Of a DNA stretch of 5,026 nucleotides, positions 1 to 5,026 are shown in pieces (the first letter of the stretch is position 1; every line of letters begins with the position of its first letter). A program made the position numbers and the translations under genes. The notes beneath the pieces are model-generated. The model was not told the origin of the DNA. It did not search any database and worked only from the letters and a program-made list of their open reading frames with translations. This DNA comes from Bacilli bacterium (GTDB taxonomy: Bacteria > Bacillota_I > Bacilli_A > RFN20 > CAG-826), in NCBI GenBank assembly GCA_017617775.1, contig JAFZVO010000002.1, positions 1 to 5,026 of the forward strand, read 5' to 3'.

Positions 1-324
1 ACCTACAACCATGATAATCGTTGGTCTGTTCTTCTGGAGGGCAATCTCTGTGGAATCCTTGCCTAAAAGATCTTCAATTTCATCGTGAACAATACCGACA
101 AGAGTCTGAGAAGGATTGAGTTTACCTAAAACATTTTGGCCAATCGCTTGTTCCTTTACATTATTAGTGAATTCTTTAACAACTTTATAGTTAACATCAG
201 CTTCCAAAAGAGCGATACGGATCTCTTTCAGCATGTCATCGATGTTCTTTTCCGTTAATCGCGCTTGACCTTTAATCTTTTTAAAAGCGAGAGATAGTTT
301 ATCGGTTAATGATTCAAATGCCAT
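1..324 (-). CDS. ffh: Signal recognition particle GTPase Ffh (SRP54), N-terminal part only
   Basis: This is the protein subunit of the signal recognition particle. It binds SRP RNA and the signal sequences of nascent membrane proteins and hands ribosomes to FtsY at the membrane. I translated 108 codons by hand from the ATG at 324-322. The protein begins MAFESLTDKLSLAFKKIKG and contains the N-domain signature ALLEADVNYKVVK at about residues 38-50. It ends in ...RPTIIMVVG at the left edge, just before the expected P-loop. Only the four-helix N domain and the first G-domain strand are present; the rest of the GTPase domain and the M domain lie outside. The start overlaps the end of ylxM by 11 nt. 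An AAAGGA Shine-Dalgarno at 339-334, 9 nt upstream, supports this start, and the start also matches the family N-terminus. Identity is strong because ylxM and ftsY are its usual neighbours. Confidence 0.96.
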   Translation of the reverse strand, partial: MAFESLTDKLSLAFKKIKGQARLTEKNIDDMLKEIRIALLEADVNYKVVKEFTNNVKEQAIGQNVLGKLNPSQTLVGIVHDEIEDLLGKDSTEIALQKNRPTIIMVVG

Positions 325-643
325 CTGTTAAAATCCTTTCTAAATCTTCAATATCGCTTTGCAAATTATTAGGGTTTTGCTTTATCTTTGCAGTGATTTT
401 CAAGATTTCATCGCGTTTTTCATTTATTTTTAAAGCAAATTCTAATTCTTCTAATCTCTTCACGCCTTTCTTAAGCGCGTCTTCCACTGCCGCGCGAGAC
501 ACTTTTCTCTCTTCGGCGATTTCACTGATGGAGAGATTATATGAATAATAAGCGGAAAGAACTTCTTTTTGAGAATCAGAAAGAATCTCGCCATATGAGA
601 GCAAAAGGGAATTAATACGTTCAAATTGCTCGATATCAGTCAT
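314..643 (-). CDS. ylxM: YlxM/p13-like SRP-associated helix-turn-helix protein
   Basis: This small protein of the YlxM (UPF0122) family is encoded next to ffh in many Firmicutes. In streptococci the family is known to interact with SRP and modulate Ffh/FtsY GTPase activity. I place the start at ATG 643-641, giving 109 aa, rather than the upstream ATG at 667. A GGAGA Shine-Dalgarno lies at 653-649, the 667 ATG has none, and family members begin close to a motif like ERINSLLLSYGEILSDSQ (residues 8-25 here). Residues 36-68 form the helix-turn-helix typical of the family, similar to sigma-70 region 4, with LSISEIAEERKVSRAAV and then a charged helix. The C-terminal part (about 60-109) is charged and probably helical. 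The gene overlaps ftsY by 8 nt and ffh by 11 nt and stops with TGA. Despite the DNA-binding-like fold, a role in SRP is better supported by context than one in transcription. Confidence 0.93.
   Translation of the reverse strand: MTDIEQFERINSLLLSYGEILSDSQKEVLSAYYSYNLSISEIAEERKVSRAAVEDALKKGVKRLEELEFALKINEKRDEILKITAKIKQNPNNLQSDIEDLERILTDGI
334..339 (-). promoter_or_regulatory. Ribosome binding site of ffh inside ylxM
   Basis: AAAGGA on the minus strand lies 9 nt before the ffh ATG, within the last codons of ylxM. It fixes the ffh start and implies coupled or closely spaced re-initiation of translation after YlxM. Confidence 0.7.
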
Positions 644-1613
644 TATTTTCTCCAACACATAAGCCATATAAATACTTATCTAAATCGAATTCTTGTAAGT
701 CATCCATCTTTTCCCCAAGACCGATGAATCTAACTGGCACGCCGATCTCATCTCTGATGGCTAAAATTATCCCACCTTTAGATGTTCCATCCATTTTGGT
801 AATCACGACACCTGTAATCTTGCTAACCTCGGAGAAAGCCTTTGCTTGAATCACTCCGTTTTGGCCAGTTGTCGCATCGATGACGATAAATGTTTCGTGT
901 GGTGCATCTGGAATTTCTTTGCCTAACACTCTCTTAATCTTCGCGAGTTCATCCATCAAGTTTTGTTTAGTTTGTAGTCTACCTGCTGTATCAACGATGA
1001 GCAAATCGACTTTCTCTTTTTTAGCTTTAACCGCACCATCATAAGCTACGGAAGCTGGATCACTATTAGCTTGTCCAGTGACGATATCAATCTTTAATCT
1101 TTGAGCCCAAACAGTGAGCTGTTCAATCGCTCCCGCTCTAAATGTATCCGCGGCAGCAAGCATCACTTTCTTGCCTTGTTTAATATATCGATTTGCAATC
1201 TTCGCAATCGTTGTGGTCTTACCAACACCGTTCACACCCACTACTAATAAAACTGTCGGTCCGTTGTCCACGAATCTAATCTCATTAACAACGTCGCCTT
1301 TATCCGCATAGTTGATAAATAATCTATCCACTAATAATTCGTTGATGGCGGTTGGATCAGTGATATTTTGTTCTTTTGACATATCTAAGAGCTCTTCAAT
1401 GGTTCTTAAAGCTAAAGAGACACCGACATCGGATTCGATGAGAATCTCTTCTAATTCATCAAAATACTCTTGGTTAACGCTTTTATATCTCTTCGATAAA
1501 TCCGTGAGTTTATTGGAAAAGTTACGACGAGATTTCTCCATGCCTTCGCTATAGGTCTTCGTGGATTCGTCGTTCTTTTTGAATTTATTTTTTAATAACG
1601 ATATTAAGCCCAT
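636..1613 (-). CDS. ftsY: Signal recognition particle receptor FtsY
   Basis: This is the membrane-associated GTPase that receives SRP-ribosome complexes, forms a heterodimer with Ffh and releases cargo to the Sec translocon. The 325-aa protein has a short charged N-terminus whose first 13 residues ([13 protein letters not shown]) can form an amphipathic membrane-binding helix. The long acidic A domain of E. coli FtsY is lacking, as is normal in low-GC Gram-positives. The N domain occupies about 25-110. GTPase motifs are all intact: G1 GVNGVGKTT at 126-134, G2 DTFRAGA at 156-162, G3 DTAGR at 208-212, G4 TKMDG at 272-276 and closing [13 protein letters not shown] at 298-310. The ATG shares its A with the rnc stop (TAATG), and GAGG at 1625-1622 lies 8 nt ahead. 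Its TGA stop and its TGG Trp codon (residue 169) indicate the standard genetic code. In most Firmicutes smc precedes ftsY; here rnc does. Confidence 0.98.
   Translation of the reverse strand: MGLISLLKNKFKKNDESTKTYSEGMEKSRRNFSNKLTDLSKRYKSVNQEYFDELEEILIESDVGVSLALRTIEELLDMSKEQNITDPTAINELLVDRLFINYADKGDVVNEIRFVDNGPTVLLVVGVNGVGKTTTIAKIANRYIKQGKKVMLAAADTFRAGAIEQLTVWAQRLKIDIVTGQANSDPASVAYDGAVKAKKEKVDLLIVDTAGRLQTKQNLMDELAKIKRVLGKEIPDAPHETFIVIDATTGQNGVIQAKAFSEVSKITGVVITKMDGTSKGGIILAIRDEIGVPVRFIGLGEKMDDLQEFDLDKYLYGLCVGENND
649..653 (-). promoter_or_regulatory. Ribosome binding site deciding the ylxM start
   Basis: GGAGA on the minus strand, in the context TTGGAGAAAATAATG, leaves 5 nt to the ATG at 643. 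It lies inside the last codons of ftsY. It argues for the 109-aa YlxM and against the 117-aa version from the ATG at 667, which has only AT-rich sequence ahead of it. Confidence 0.75.
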
Positions 1614-2296
1614 TACACTGACCTCTTGCTTAAAGCAATCTTTGCAGCGTCTTCTTCCGCCGCTTTTTTGGATTTACCTTTACCAGTGGCTAATACTTGT
1701 CCATTGAATGTGACATTCACTGTAAAGGTTCTATTATGAGCAGGACCATCTTGACGGACGAGTTCATAATTAACGCGGTCTTGATAAGCCGCTTGCATCT
1801 CTTCTTGAAGTCTAGTCTTCGCATCTGTTAATTCATAGATGTCGACATTCTTCACATCGTTAAGAACAATTTTCTTGATGACGCCGTAAGCGACCTTAAT
1901 ACCAAGGTCTAAATAAATCGCACCCATCGAGGCTTCAAAGACGTCTTCTAATATTTTATTAGAACGATTGATCTGATCGTGTTGAATAGATTGTCCAGTC
2001 GTTACGAATTCTGCATAGTTCAGTCTGCGGGCGTAATCCGCGAGAGAAGAGCTTCTCACAATATTGCTGCGCAATTTGCTCATCAAGCCTTGGTCCATGT
2101 GTGGATGCATCTTATAGACTAAATCAGCAACGACAAAGCCAATCACCGCATCTCCCATATATTCAAGTCTTTCATAGTCATGATGCTTTGTTTTTGCATC
2201 TGCATTATATGAAGGATGAGTAAAAGCGAGTAAATACAAATCTTGATTTACCGGTTTGATATTCATCTTCTTATAGAAATTATCGAGTTTATTCAT
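1613..2296 (-). CDS. rnc: Ribonuclease III
   Basis: This is an endonuclease that cleaves double-stranded RNA in rRNA precursors, structured mRNAs and, in Bacillus, the SRP RNA precursor. At 227 aa it is full length for the family. The catalytic domain (about 1-150) carries AFTHPSY at 24-30 and the signature YERLEYMGDAV at 41-51. The metal-binding and catalytic residues E42, E45, D49, D118 and E121 keep the same spacing as E. coli E38, E41, D45, D114 and E117. The C-terminal dsRNA-binding domain (about 158-224) contains TRLQEEMQA, the GPAHNRTF loop at 184-191 and the KGKSKKAAEEDAA helix start. The Gly-Gly-Arg stretch usually found shortly before the second acidic pair is replaced by HDQINRSN, a divergence outside the catalytic residues. 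The start overlaps plsX by 8 nt; the next in-frame Met (residue 11) has no good Shine-Dalgarno. There is no acpP before it and no smc after it. Confidence 0.97.
   Translation of the reverse strand: MNKLDNFYKKMNIKPVNQDLYLLAFTHPSYNADAKTKHHDYERLEYMGDAVIGFVVADLVYKMHPHMDQGLMSKLRSNIVRSSSLADYARRLNYAEFVTTGQSIQHDQINRSNKILEDVFEASMGAIYLDLGIKVAYGVIKKIVLNDVKNVDIYELTDAKTRLQEEMQAAYQDRVNYELVRQDGPAHNRTFTVNVTFNGQVLATGKGKSKKAAEEDAAKIALSKRSV
1622..1625 (-). promoter_or_regulatory. Ribosome binding site of ftsY inside rnc
   Basis: GAGG (within AAGAGGT) on the minus strand lies 8 nt before the ftsY ATG, in the last codons of rnc. The stop and start share one base (TAATG), a typical arrangement for translational coupling. 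Confidence 0.7.
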
Positions 2297-3269
2297 TTTT
2301 TAATGATTCCTTAATCTTATTTACCACATTGCCTGAGACGAGTTTATCTAAGCAGGTAATGCCGCTTTCAAAGCAGTACGCATCCGCGTTGCCATGAATC
2401 TTCATTACATTCCCGTTTATTCCGAGGAATAACGCGCCACCAGTAGAACGATAATCCATCGTTGCAGTCATCTCTTTCATCCCTTTACGAACAAATAGAT
2501 AACCGAGTTTAGTGAGGAAGTTTTTCTTGAAGGTGGATTTAATCATACTGCCAACTATCTTTGCCATCCCTTCCGAGGATTTCACAAAGATATTTCCAGT
2601 ATAGCCGTCCGCGACGACGACATCCGCATCACCGGAACAGACATATCTTGCTTCTAAATTGCCTTTAAAGCCAGGAAGATTCATCTCTTTAATCAATTTA
2701 AAAGCCGCTTGTCCATTTGGAGAGCCTTTATGTTCTTCGCTGCCATTACTTAATAAGTAAATGTTTGGTTCATCTTTATCATAGACGACTTGATAATAAT
2801 ATCTACCCATCACGGCGAACTGGGCCATCTCTTCTGGAGAATTCTCATTGCTCGCACCAGCGTCGAGGACGATGACGTATTTACCTTTTTCTTTCGTTGG
2901 GAAAGGTGCGACTAATGCGGCTCTTTTAATACCAGGAATTGTTTTAAGAATTAAAGTTGCTAAGGATAAGAATGCACCTGTAGAACCACAGGAGGCAATA
3001 CCATCATATCCACCTTCTTTATATAAGGCTAATGCTTTATACATCGAAGAATCTTTCATTCTCATCGCTTCTAAAGCACCAGCTTCCATCGGGACGATAT
3101 CTCTTGCATCAACGATTTCACATTTACCTTCAAGAGCGGTTAATTCTTCTTTTTTACCGACCACAGTGAAATTAGTCTCGGGTTTCTTCTCGAGATAATT
3201 TAATACGGCTTCGACGACAGCTTTACTACCGTTATCACCACCCATTGCGTCAATAATTAATCTTGCCAT
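2289..3269 (-). CDS. plsX: Phosphate acyltransferase PlsX
   Basis: PlsX converts acyl-ACP and phosphate to acyl-phosphate, the donor used by the membrane acyltransferase PlsY to start phospholipid synthesis. It acts as a peripheral membrane protein. The 326-aa length is normal. Family landmarks are IDAMGGD at 6-12, RMKDSSMYKAL at 70-80, GIKRAALVAPFPT at 113-125, FAVMGRYYY at 151-159, FKGNLEAR at 201-208, DADVVVADGYTGNIFVKSSEG at 214-234, and TMDYRSTGGALFLG with IHGNADA near 270-297. Several usually invariant Asn are changed: SCGSTGA at 93-99 (family SxGNTGA), DAGAS at 136-140 (family DVGAN) and LLSNGSEEHKG at 172-182 (family LLNxGxExxKG). The start is well supported by AAGGAG 5 nt upstream. 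recG precedes it by 57 nt, leaving no room for fapR, and rnc overlaps its end. Identity is secure; full activity is likely but the substitutions leave some doubt. Confidence 0.95.
   Translation of the reverse strand: MARLIIDAMGGDNGSKAVVEAVLNYLEKKPETNFTVVGKKEELTALEGKCEIVDARDIVPMEAGALEAMRMKDSSMYKALALYKEGGYDGIASCGSTGAFLSLATLILKTIPGIKRAALVAPFPTKEKGKYVIVLDAGASNENSPEEMAQFAVMGRYYYQVVYDKDEPNIYLLSNGSEEHKGSPNGQAAFKLIKEMNLPGFKGNLEARYVCSGDADVVVADGYTGNIFVKSSEGMAKIVGSMIKSTFKKNFLTKLGYLFVRKGMKEMTATMDYRSTGGALFLGINGNVMKIHGNADAYCFESGITCLDKLVSGNVVNKIKESLKNE
2308..2312 (-). promoter_or_regulatory. Ribosome binding site of rnc with a long spacer
   Basis: AAGGA on the minus strand lies within the last codons of plsX. 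It is 11 nt before the rnc ATG, slightly longer than the 5-9 nt seen at the other starts in this window. This may lower independent initiation and make rnc depend on translation of plsX; that last point is inference. Confidence 0.5.
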
Positions 3270-3274
3270 GAATT

Positions 3275-3280
3275 CTCCTT
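3275..3280 (-). promoter_or_regulatory. Ribosome binding site of plsX
   Basis: AAGGAG on the minus strand lies 5 nt before the plsX ATG at 3269. It is the strongest Shine-Dalgarno in the window, as expected for the first gene of a transcription unit. Confidence 0.8.
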
Positions 3281-3287
3281 GTCATTC

Positions 3288-3316
3288 ATTATATATAAGT
3301 TTTCAACCTATGAATA
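3288..3316 (-). promoter_or_regulatory. Candidate promoter of the plsX-rnc-ftsY-ylxM-ffh operon
   Basis: A perfect TATAAT -10 hexamer lies at 3293-3288 on the minus strand. At 17-bp spacing the -35 position (3316-3311) reads TATTCA, only 3 of 6 matches to TTGACA, and it falls inside the inverted repeat at 3305-3320. A start about 6-8 nt after the -10 would give a leader of roughly a dozen bases, with the AAGGAG very near the 5' end, which is short but workable. The location in the only intergenic gap supports a promoter. The weak -35 and general AT-richness leave it uncertain, and recG could simply be co-transcribed. Confidence 0.4.
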
Positions 3317-3320
3317 GGTT
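3305..3320 (-). repeat. Perfect inverted repeat between recG and plsX, possible operator
   Basis: AACCTA and TAGGTT arms of 6 bp flank a 4-base centre (TTCA on the minus strand), forming a perfect 16-bp dyad beginning 6 nt after the recG stop. It covers the expected -35 region of the candidate plsX promoter, where a repressor would act. The half-sites do not resemble the FapR operator (TTAGTA type arms) that controls plsX in Bacillus. It is a poor intrinsic terminator for recG because no T tract follows on the minus strand. A T-rich run does follow on the plus strand, but no plus-strand gene ends here. The role is unknown. Confidence 0.45.
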
Positions 3321-3326
3321 TTGCTT

Positions 3327-5026
3327 TTATACGAGGTAATGGAGACCTTCACCGTCTTCCACTTCTCGTTCCGCCTTTTGGATGATATAGGCATTACCTT
3401 TCGCATCCGGATTCTTCAATATTTCTTTCGCATCTTCTCTTGCAACAACGAAGATCTTATAGTCGTTCACAATGTTGAGGAAGGAGAATTCTGGGATACC
3501 GCTTTGCTTGACACCAGCGAGCTCACCTGGCCCTCTCATCTTCATATCTTCTTCGGCGATTTTAAAGCCATCCATCGATTCGACAAGAACCTCTAATTTA
3601 TCCACTTCAGCATTAGCCTGATCCACCGCTAAAACACATGTTGCTTCATTACCATCTCGACCGATACGACCGCGTAATTGATGGAGAGACGCTAAACCGA
3701 AATTATTCGCATCATAAATGACCATTAATGAGGCTTCTTTCACATCAATTCCGACCTCAATAACCTGGGTAGAAATAAGGATAGGTGTTATTCCATCGAT
3801 GAATTTCGCTAACGCTGCTTCTTTATCTTTTGATGACAATTTTCCGTGCAAAAGCCCCACTTTTTCGTGAAAATGTAGTAAATATCGGGCGAAAAGTTGT
3901 TCAGCTGAATACGATTTATTCTCATCAAAGACGATGAGAGGCGCAACGATATAGACGCGTTTTCCTTTCTCCACTTCATCCTTCACCATCTCGATGATTT
4001 TTTCATCTTCATTATCCATGATCACTGTCTTCACATTACGAGAATTAGAAGGGAAAGAATATAAGGTAGAAACATCTAAGTCACCATAAATAGATAAGGC
4101 TAATGAACGTGGGATCGGCGTCGCAGACATCATTAATAAGTCTGTTGATTTTCCTTTATCAAACAAGGCTAATCTCTGGTTCACACCGAAGCGATGTTGC
4201 TCATCGATAACCGCAAGGCCTAACGAAGAATATTGAATCGATTTAGTGAATAAAGCATGGGTGCCGATGATGATATCGATATCCCCTTCATATAAATCTT
4301 CATAGATTCTTTTCTTCTCCATCGCGGGAGTAGAACCTAATAGCAAAGCAATCTTCACTTTTGTGTTCTCAAATAGTTTTTTCGCATTTTGATAATGTTG
4401 TCTCGCTAACGCTTCAGTAGGAGCCAACAATGCACCTTGGTCGCCACGGATATAATTCGCATATAAACAGATGAACGCTACTAATGTTTTACCGGTTCCG
4501 ACATCACCTTGTAATAAGCGATACATCAACGCAGATTGGTTCATATCTTCGATAATCTCATCACATGCTTTCTTTTGATCTTCAGTTAAGGTGAAAGGGA
4601 GATTCTTTAAGAAAGGTTCACATAAAGATAGATCAATCGGTTCTTTTTTAATCTTACTCAAAGACTTATTATTCTTTCTGATGATTTGGTTCTTTAAAGA
4701 GAATAATAAAGCTTCTTCATATTTTAAATGACGATAAGATTGTCTAATATCTTCCTGATTTCTTGGGAAATGGACTTTATTAATCGCTTCTTCCTTGTTA
4801 ATAAGCTTATATTTGTTTTGATAAGAATAAGGAATGAGAGAATAGATATGTCCTTCTAATTCTTTTAATCCTTTCTTCACGAGTCTCACGAATGAAGCGT
4901 TGTCTAATGAAGATGGGAGAGTATATATCGGTTTATATCGGTCATTCTTATCGAGTTCCCCTTTATAGCAGTGAATCATGTTCACCTGGTTCTTCTTACG
5001 GTCATAAACACCATTGATGGTGATAT
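3327..5026 (-). CDS. recG: ATP-dependent DNA helicase RecG, missing its N-terminus
   Basis: RecG is a double-stranded DNA translocase that reverses stalled replication forks and processes Holliday junctions and R-loops. The frame stays open to the right edge (reading ITINGVYDRKKNQVN before codon 4985), so GTG 4985 is not the true start. About 566 codons are visible; roughly 100 are missing compared with Firmicutes RecG. Counting from codon 4985, the end of the wedge/OB domain covers 1-30 and the linker with HFPRN is near 72-76. Helicase motifs follow: LTEDQ at 133-137, Walker A GDVGTGKT at 160-167, APTEALARQH at 188-197, DEQH at 261-264, SATPIPR at 287-293, LLHGKL at 378-383, STQVIEVGIDV at 405-415 and QLRGRIGR at 436-443. 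The RecG-specific MRGPGELAGVKQSG (483-496) is the translocation (TRG) motif region. All motifs are intact. The TAA stop is 57 nt before plsX, its usual neighbour. Confidence 0.97.
   Translation of the reverse strand, partial: ITINGVYDRKKNQVNMIHCYKGELDKNDRYKPIYTLPSSLDNASFVRLVKKGLKELEGHIYSLIPYSYQNKYKLINKEEAINKVHFPRNQEDIRQSYRHLKYEEALLFSLKNQIIRKNNKSLSKIKKEPIDLSLCEPFLKNLPFTLTEDQKKACDEIIEDMNQSALMYRLLQGDVGTGKTLVAFICLYANYIRGDQGALLAPTEALARQHYQNAKKLFENTKVKIALLLGSTPAMEKKRIYEDLYEGDIDIIIGTHALFTKSIQYSSLGLAVIDEQHRFGVNQRLALFDKGKSTDLLMMSATPIPRSLALSIYGDLDVSTLYSFPSNSRNVKTVIMDNEDEKIIEMVKDEVEKGKRVYIVAPLIVFDENKSYSAEQLFARYLLHFHEKVGLLHGKLSSKDKEAALAKFIDGITPILISTQVIEVGIDVKEASLMVIYDANNFGLASLHQLRGRIGRDGNEATCVLAVDQANAEVDKLEVLVESMDGFKIAEEDMKMRGPGELAGVKQSGIPEFSFLNIVNDYKIFVVAREDAKEILKNPDAKGNAYIIQKAEREVEDGEGLHYLV

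Noticed and set aside
309..548. Plus-strand 79-codon frame with a hydrophobic segment opposite ylxM
   Set aside because: No Shine-Dalgarno precedes its ATG and it is antisense to ylxM and the ffh start. The hydrophobicity comes from complementing charged Lys/Glu codons.
644..667. Upstream ATG at 667 as the ylxM start (117 aa)
   Set aside because: No Shine-Dalgarno precedes it, while the ATG at 643 has GGAGA at good spacing and matches the family N-terminus.
1114..1554. Two plus-strand frames opposite ftsY
   Set aside because: They are antisense to the GTPase and N domains of FtsY, with low-complexity Ser/Thr/Leu composition and no family resemblance.
2848..3198. Plus-strand open frame of 116 codons opposite plsX
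   Set aside because: It starts with TTG, has no convincing ribosome site, resembles no known protein, and lies wholly opposite a clearly conserved gene. It is a shadow frame.
3305..3326. The inverted repeat as an intrinsic terminator of recG
   Set aside because: The stem is only 6 bp with two G-C pairs, and no T tract follows on the minus strand (GAAAAC follows).
3321..3596. Plus-strand frame opposite the recG end, just after the inverted repeat
   Set aside because: It starts with TTG, has no ribosome site, and is fully antisense to the conserved C-terminus of RecG.
3598..3606. TTATCCACT, an 8 of 9 match to a DnaA box
   Set aside because: It is a single near-match inside conserved recG coding sequence with no cluster of further boxes and no origin-type AT-rich region.
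4983..4985. GTG as a start of recG
   Set aside because: The frame continues open to the window edge with RecG-like sequence (ITINGVYDRKK), so the gene is cut by the window and this GTG is an internal Val codon.

Overview
The window is a compact, one-directional block of housekeeping genes. All of them lie on the minus strand, so transcription runs from high to low coordinates. In that order they are recG (5' end beyond the right edge), plsX, rnc, ftsY, ylxM and ffh (3' end beyond the left edge). The gene content, low GC (about 40% by eye) and Shine-Dalgarno-rich starts point to a low-GC Gram-positive bacterium of the Bacilli/Mollicutes side. The order is a reduced form of the classical Firmicutes block recG-fapR-plsX-fabD-fabG-acpP-rnc-smc-ftsY-ylxM-ffh. 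TGA is used as a stop (ftsY and ylxM both end in TGA) and Trp in ftsY is TGG, so the code is standard and this is not a Mycoplasma/Spiroplasma-type genome. A gut Bacilli or Acholeplasma-like lineage is a plausible but unproven guess.

Layout from right to left: recG fills 3327-5026. A 57-nt spacer follows, with a perfect 6-bp inverted repeat and a consensus-like -10 box. It is the only real intergenic gap in the window and the most likely place for a promoter and operator. From plsX onward every junction is an overlap: plsX/rnc 8 nt, rnc/ftsY 1 nt (TAATG), ftsY/ylxM 8 nt and ylxM/ffh 11 nt. Each downstream gene has its Shine-Dalgarno inside the gene before it. This is a translationally coupled operon with no visible internal terminator.

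Functionally, RecG rescues stalled replication forks. PlsX makes acyl-phosphate for phospholipid synthesis. RNase III processes double-stranded RNA, FtsY is the SRP receptor, YlxM is an SRP-associated helix-turn-helix protein and Ffh is the SRP GTPase. The last three form the co-translational membrane-targeting module. Compared with the usual block, fapR, fabD-fabG-acpP and smc are absent from their expected places.

I did not find a previously undescribed system here. The items worth a second look are the contraction of the gene block, the inverted repeat and -10 box before plsX, unusual Ser-for-Asn substitutions in conserved PlsX motifs, and the overlap chain itself.
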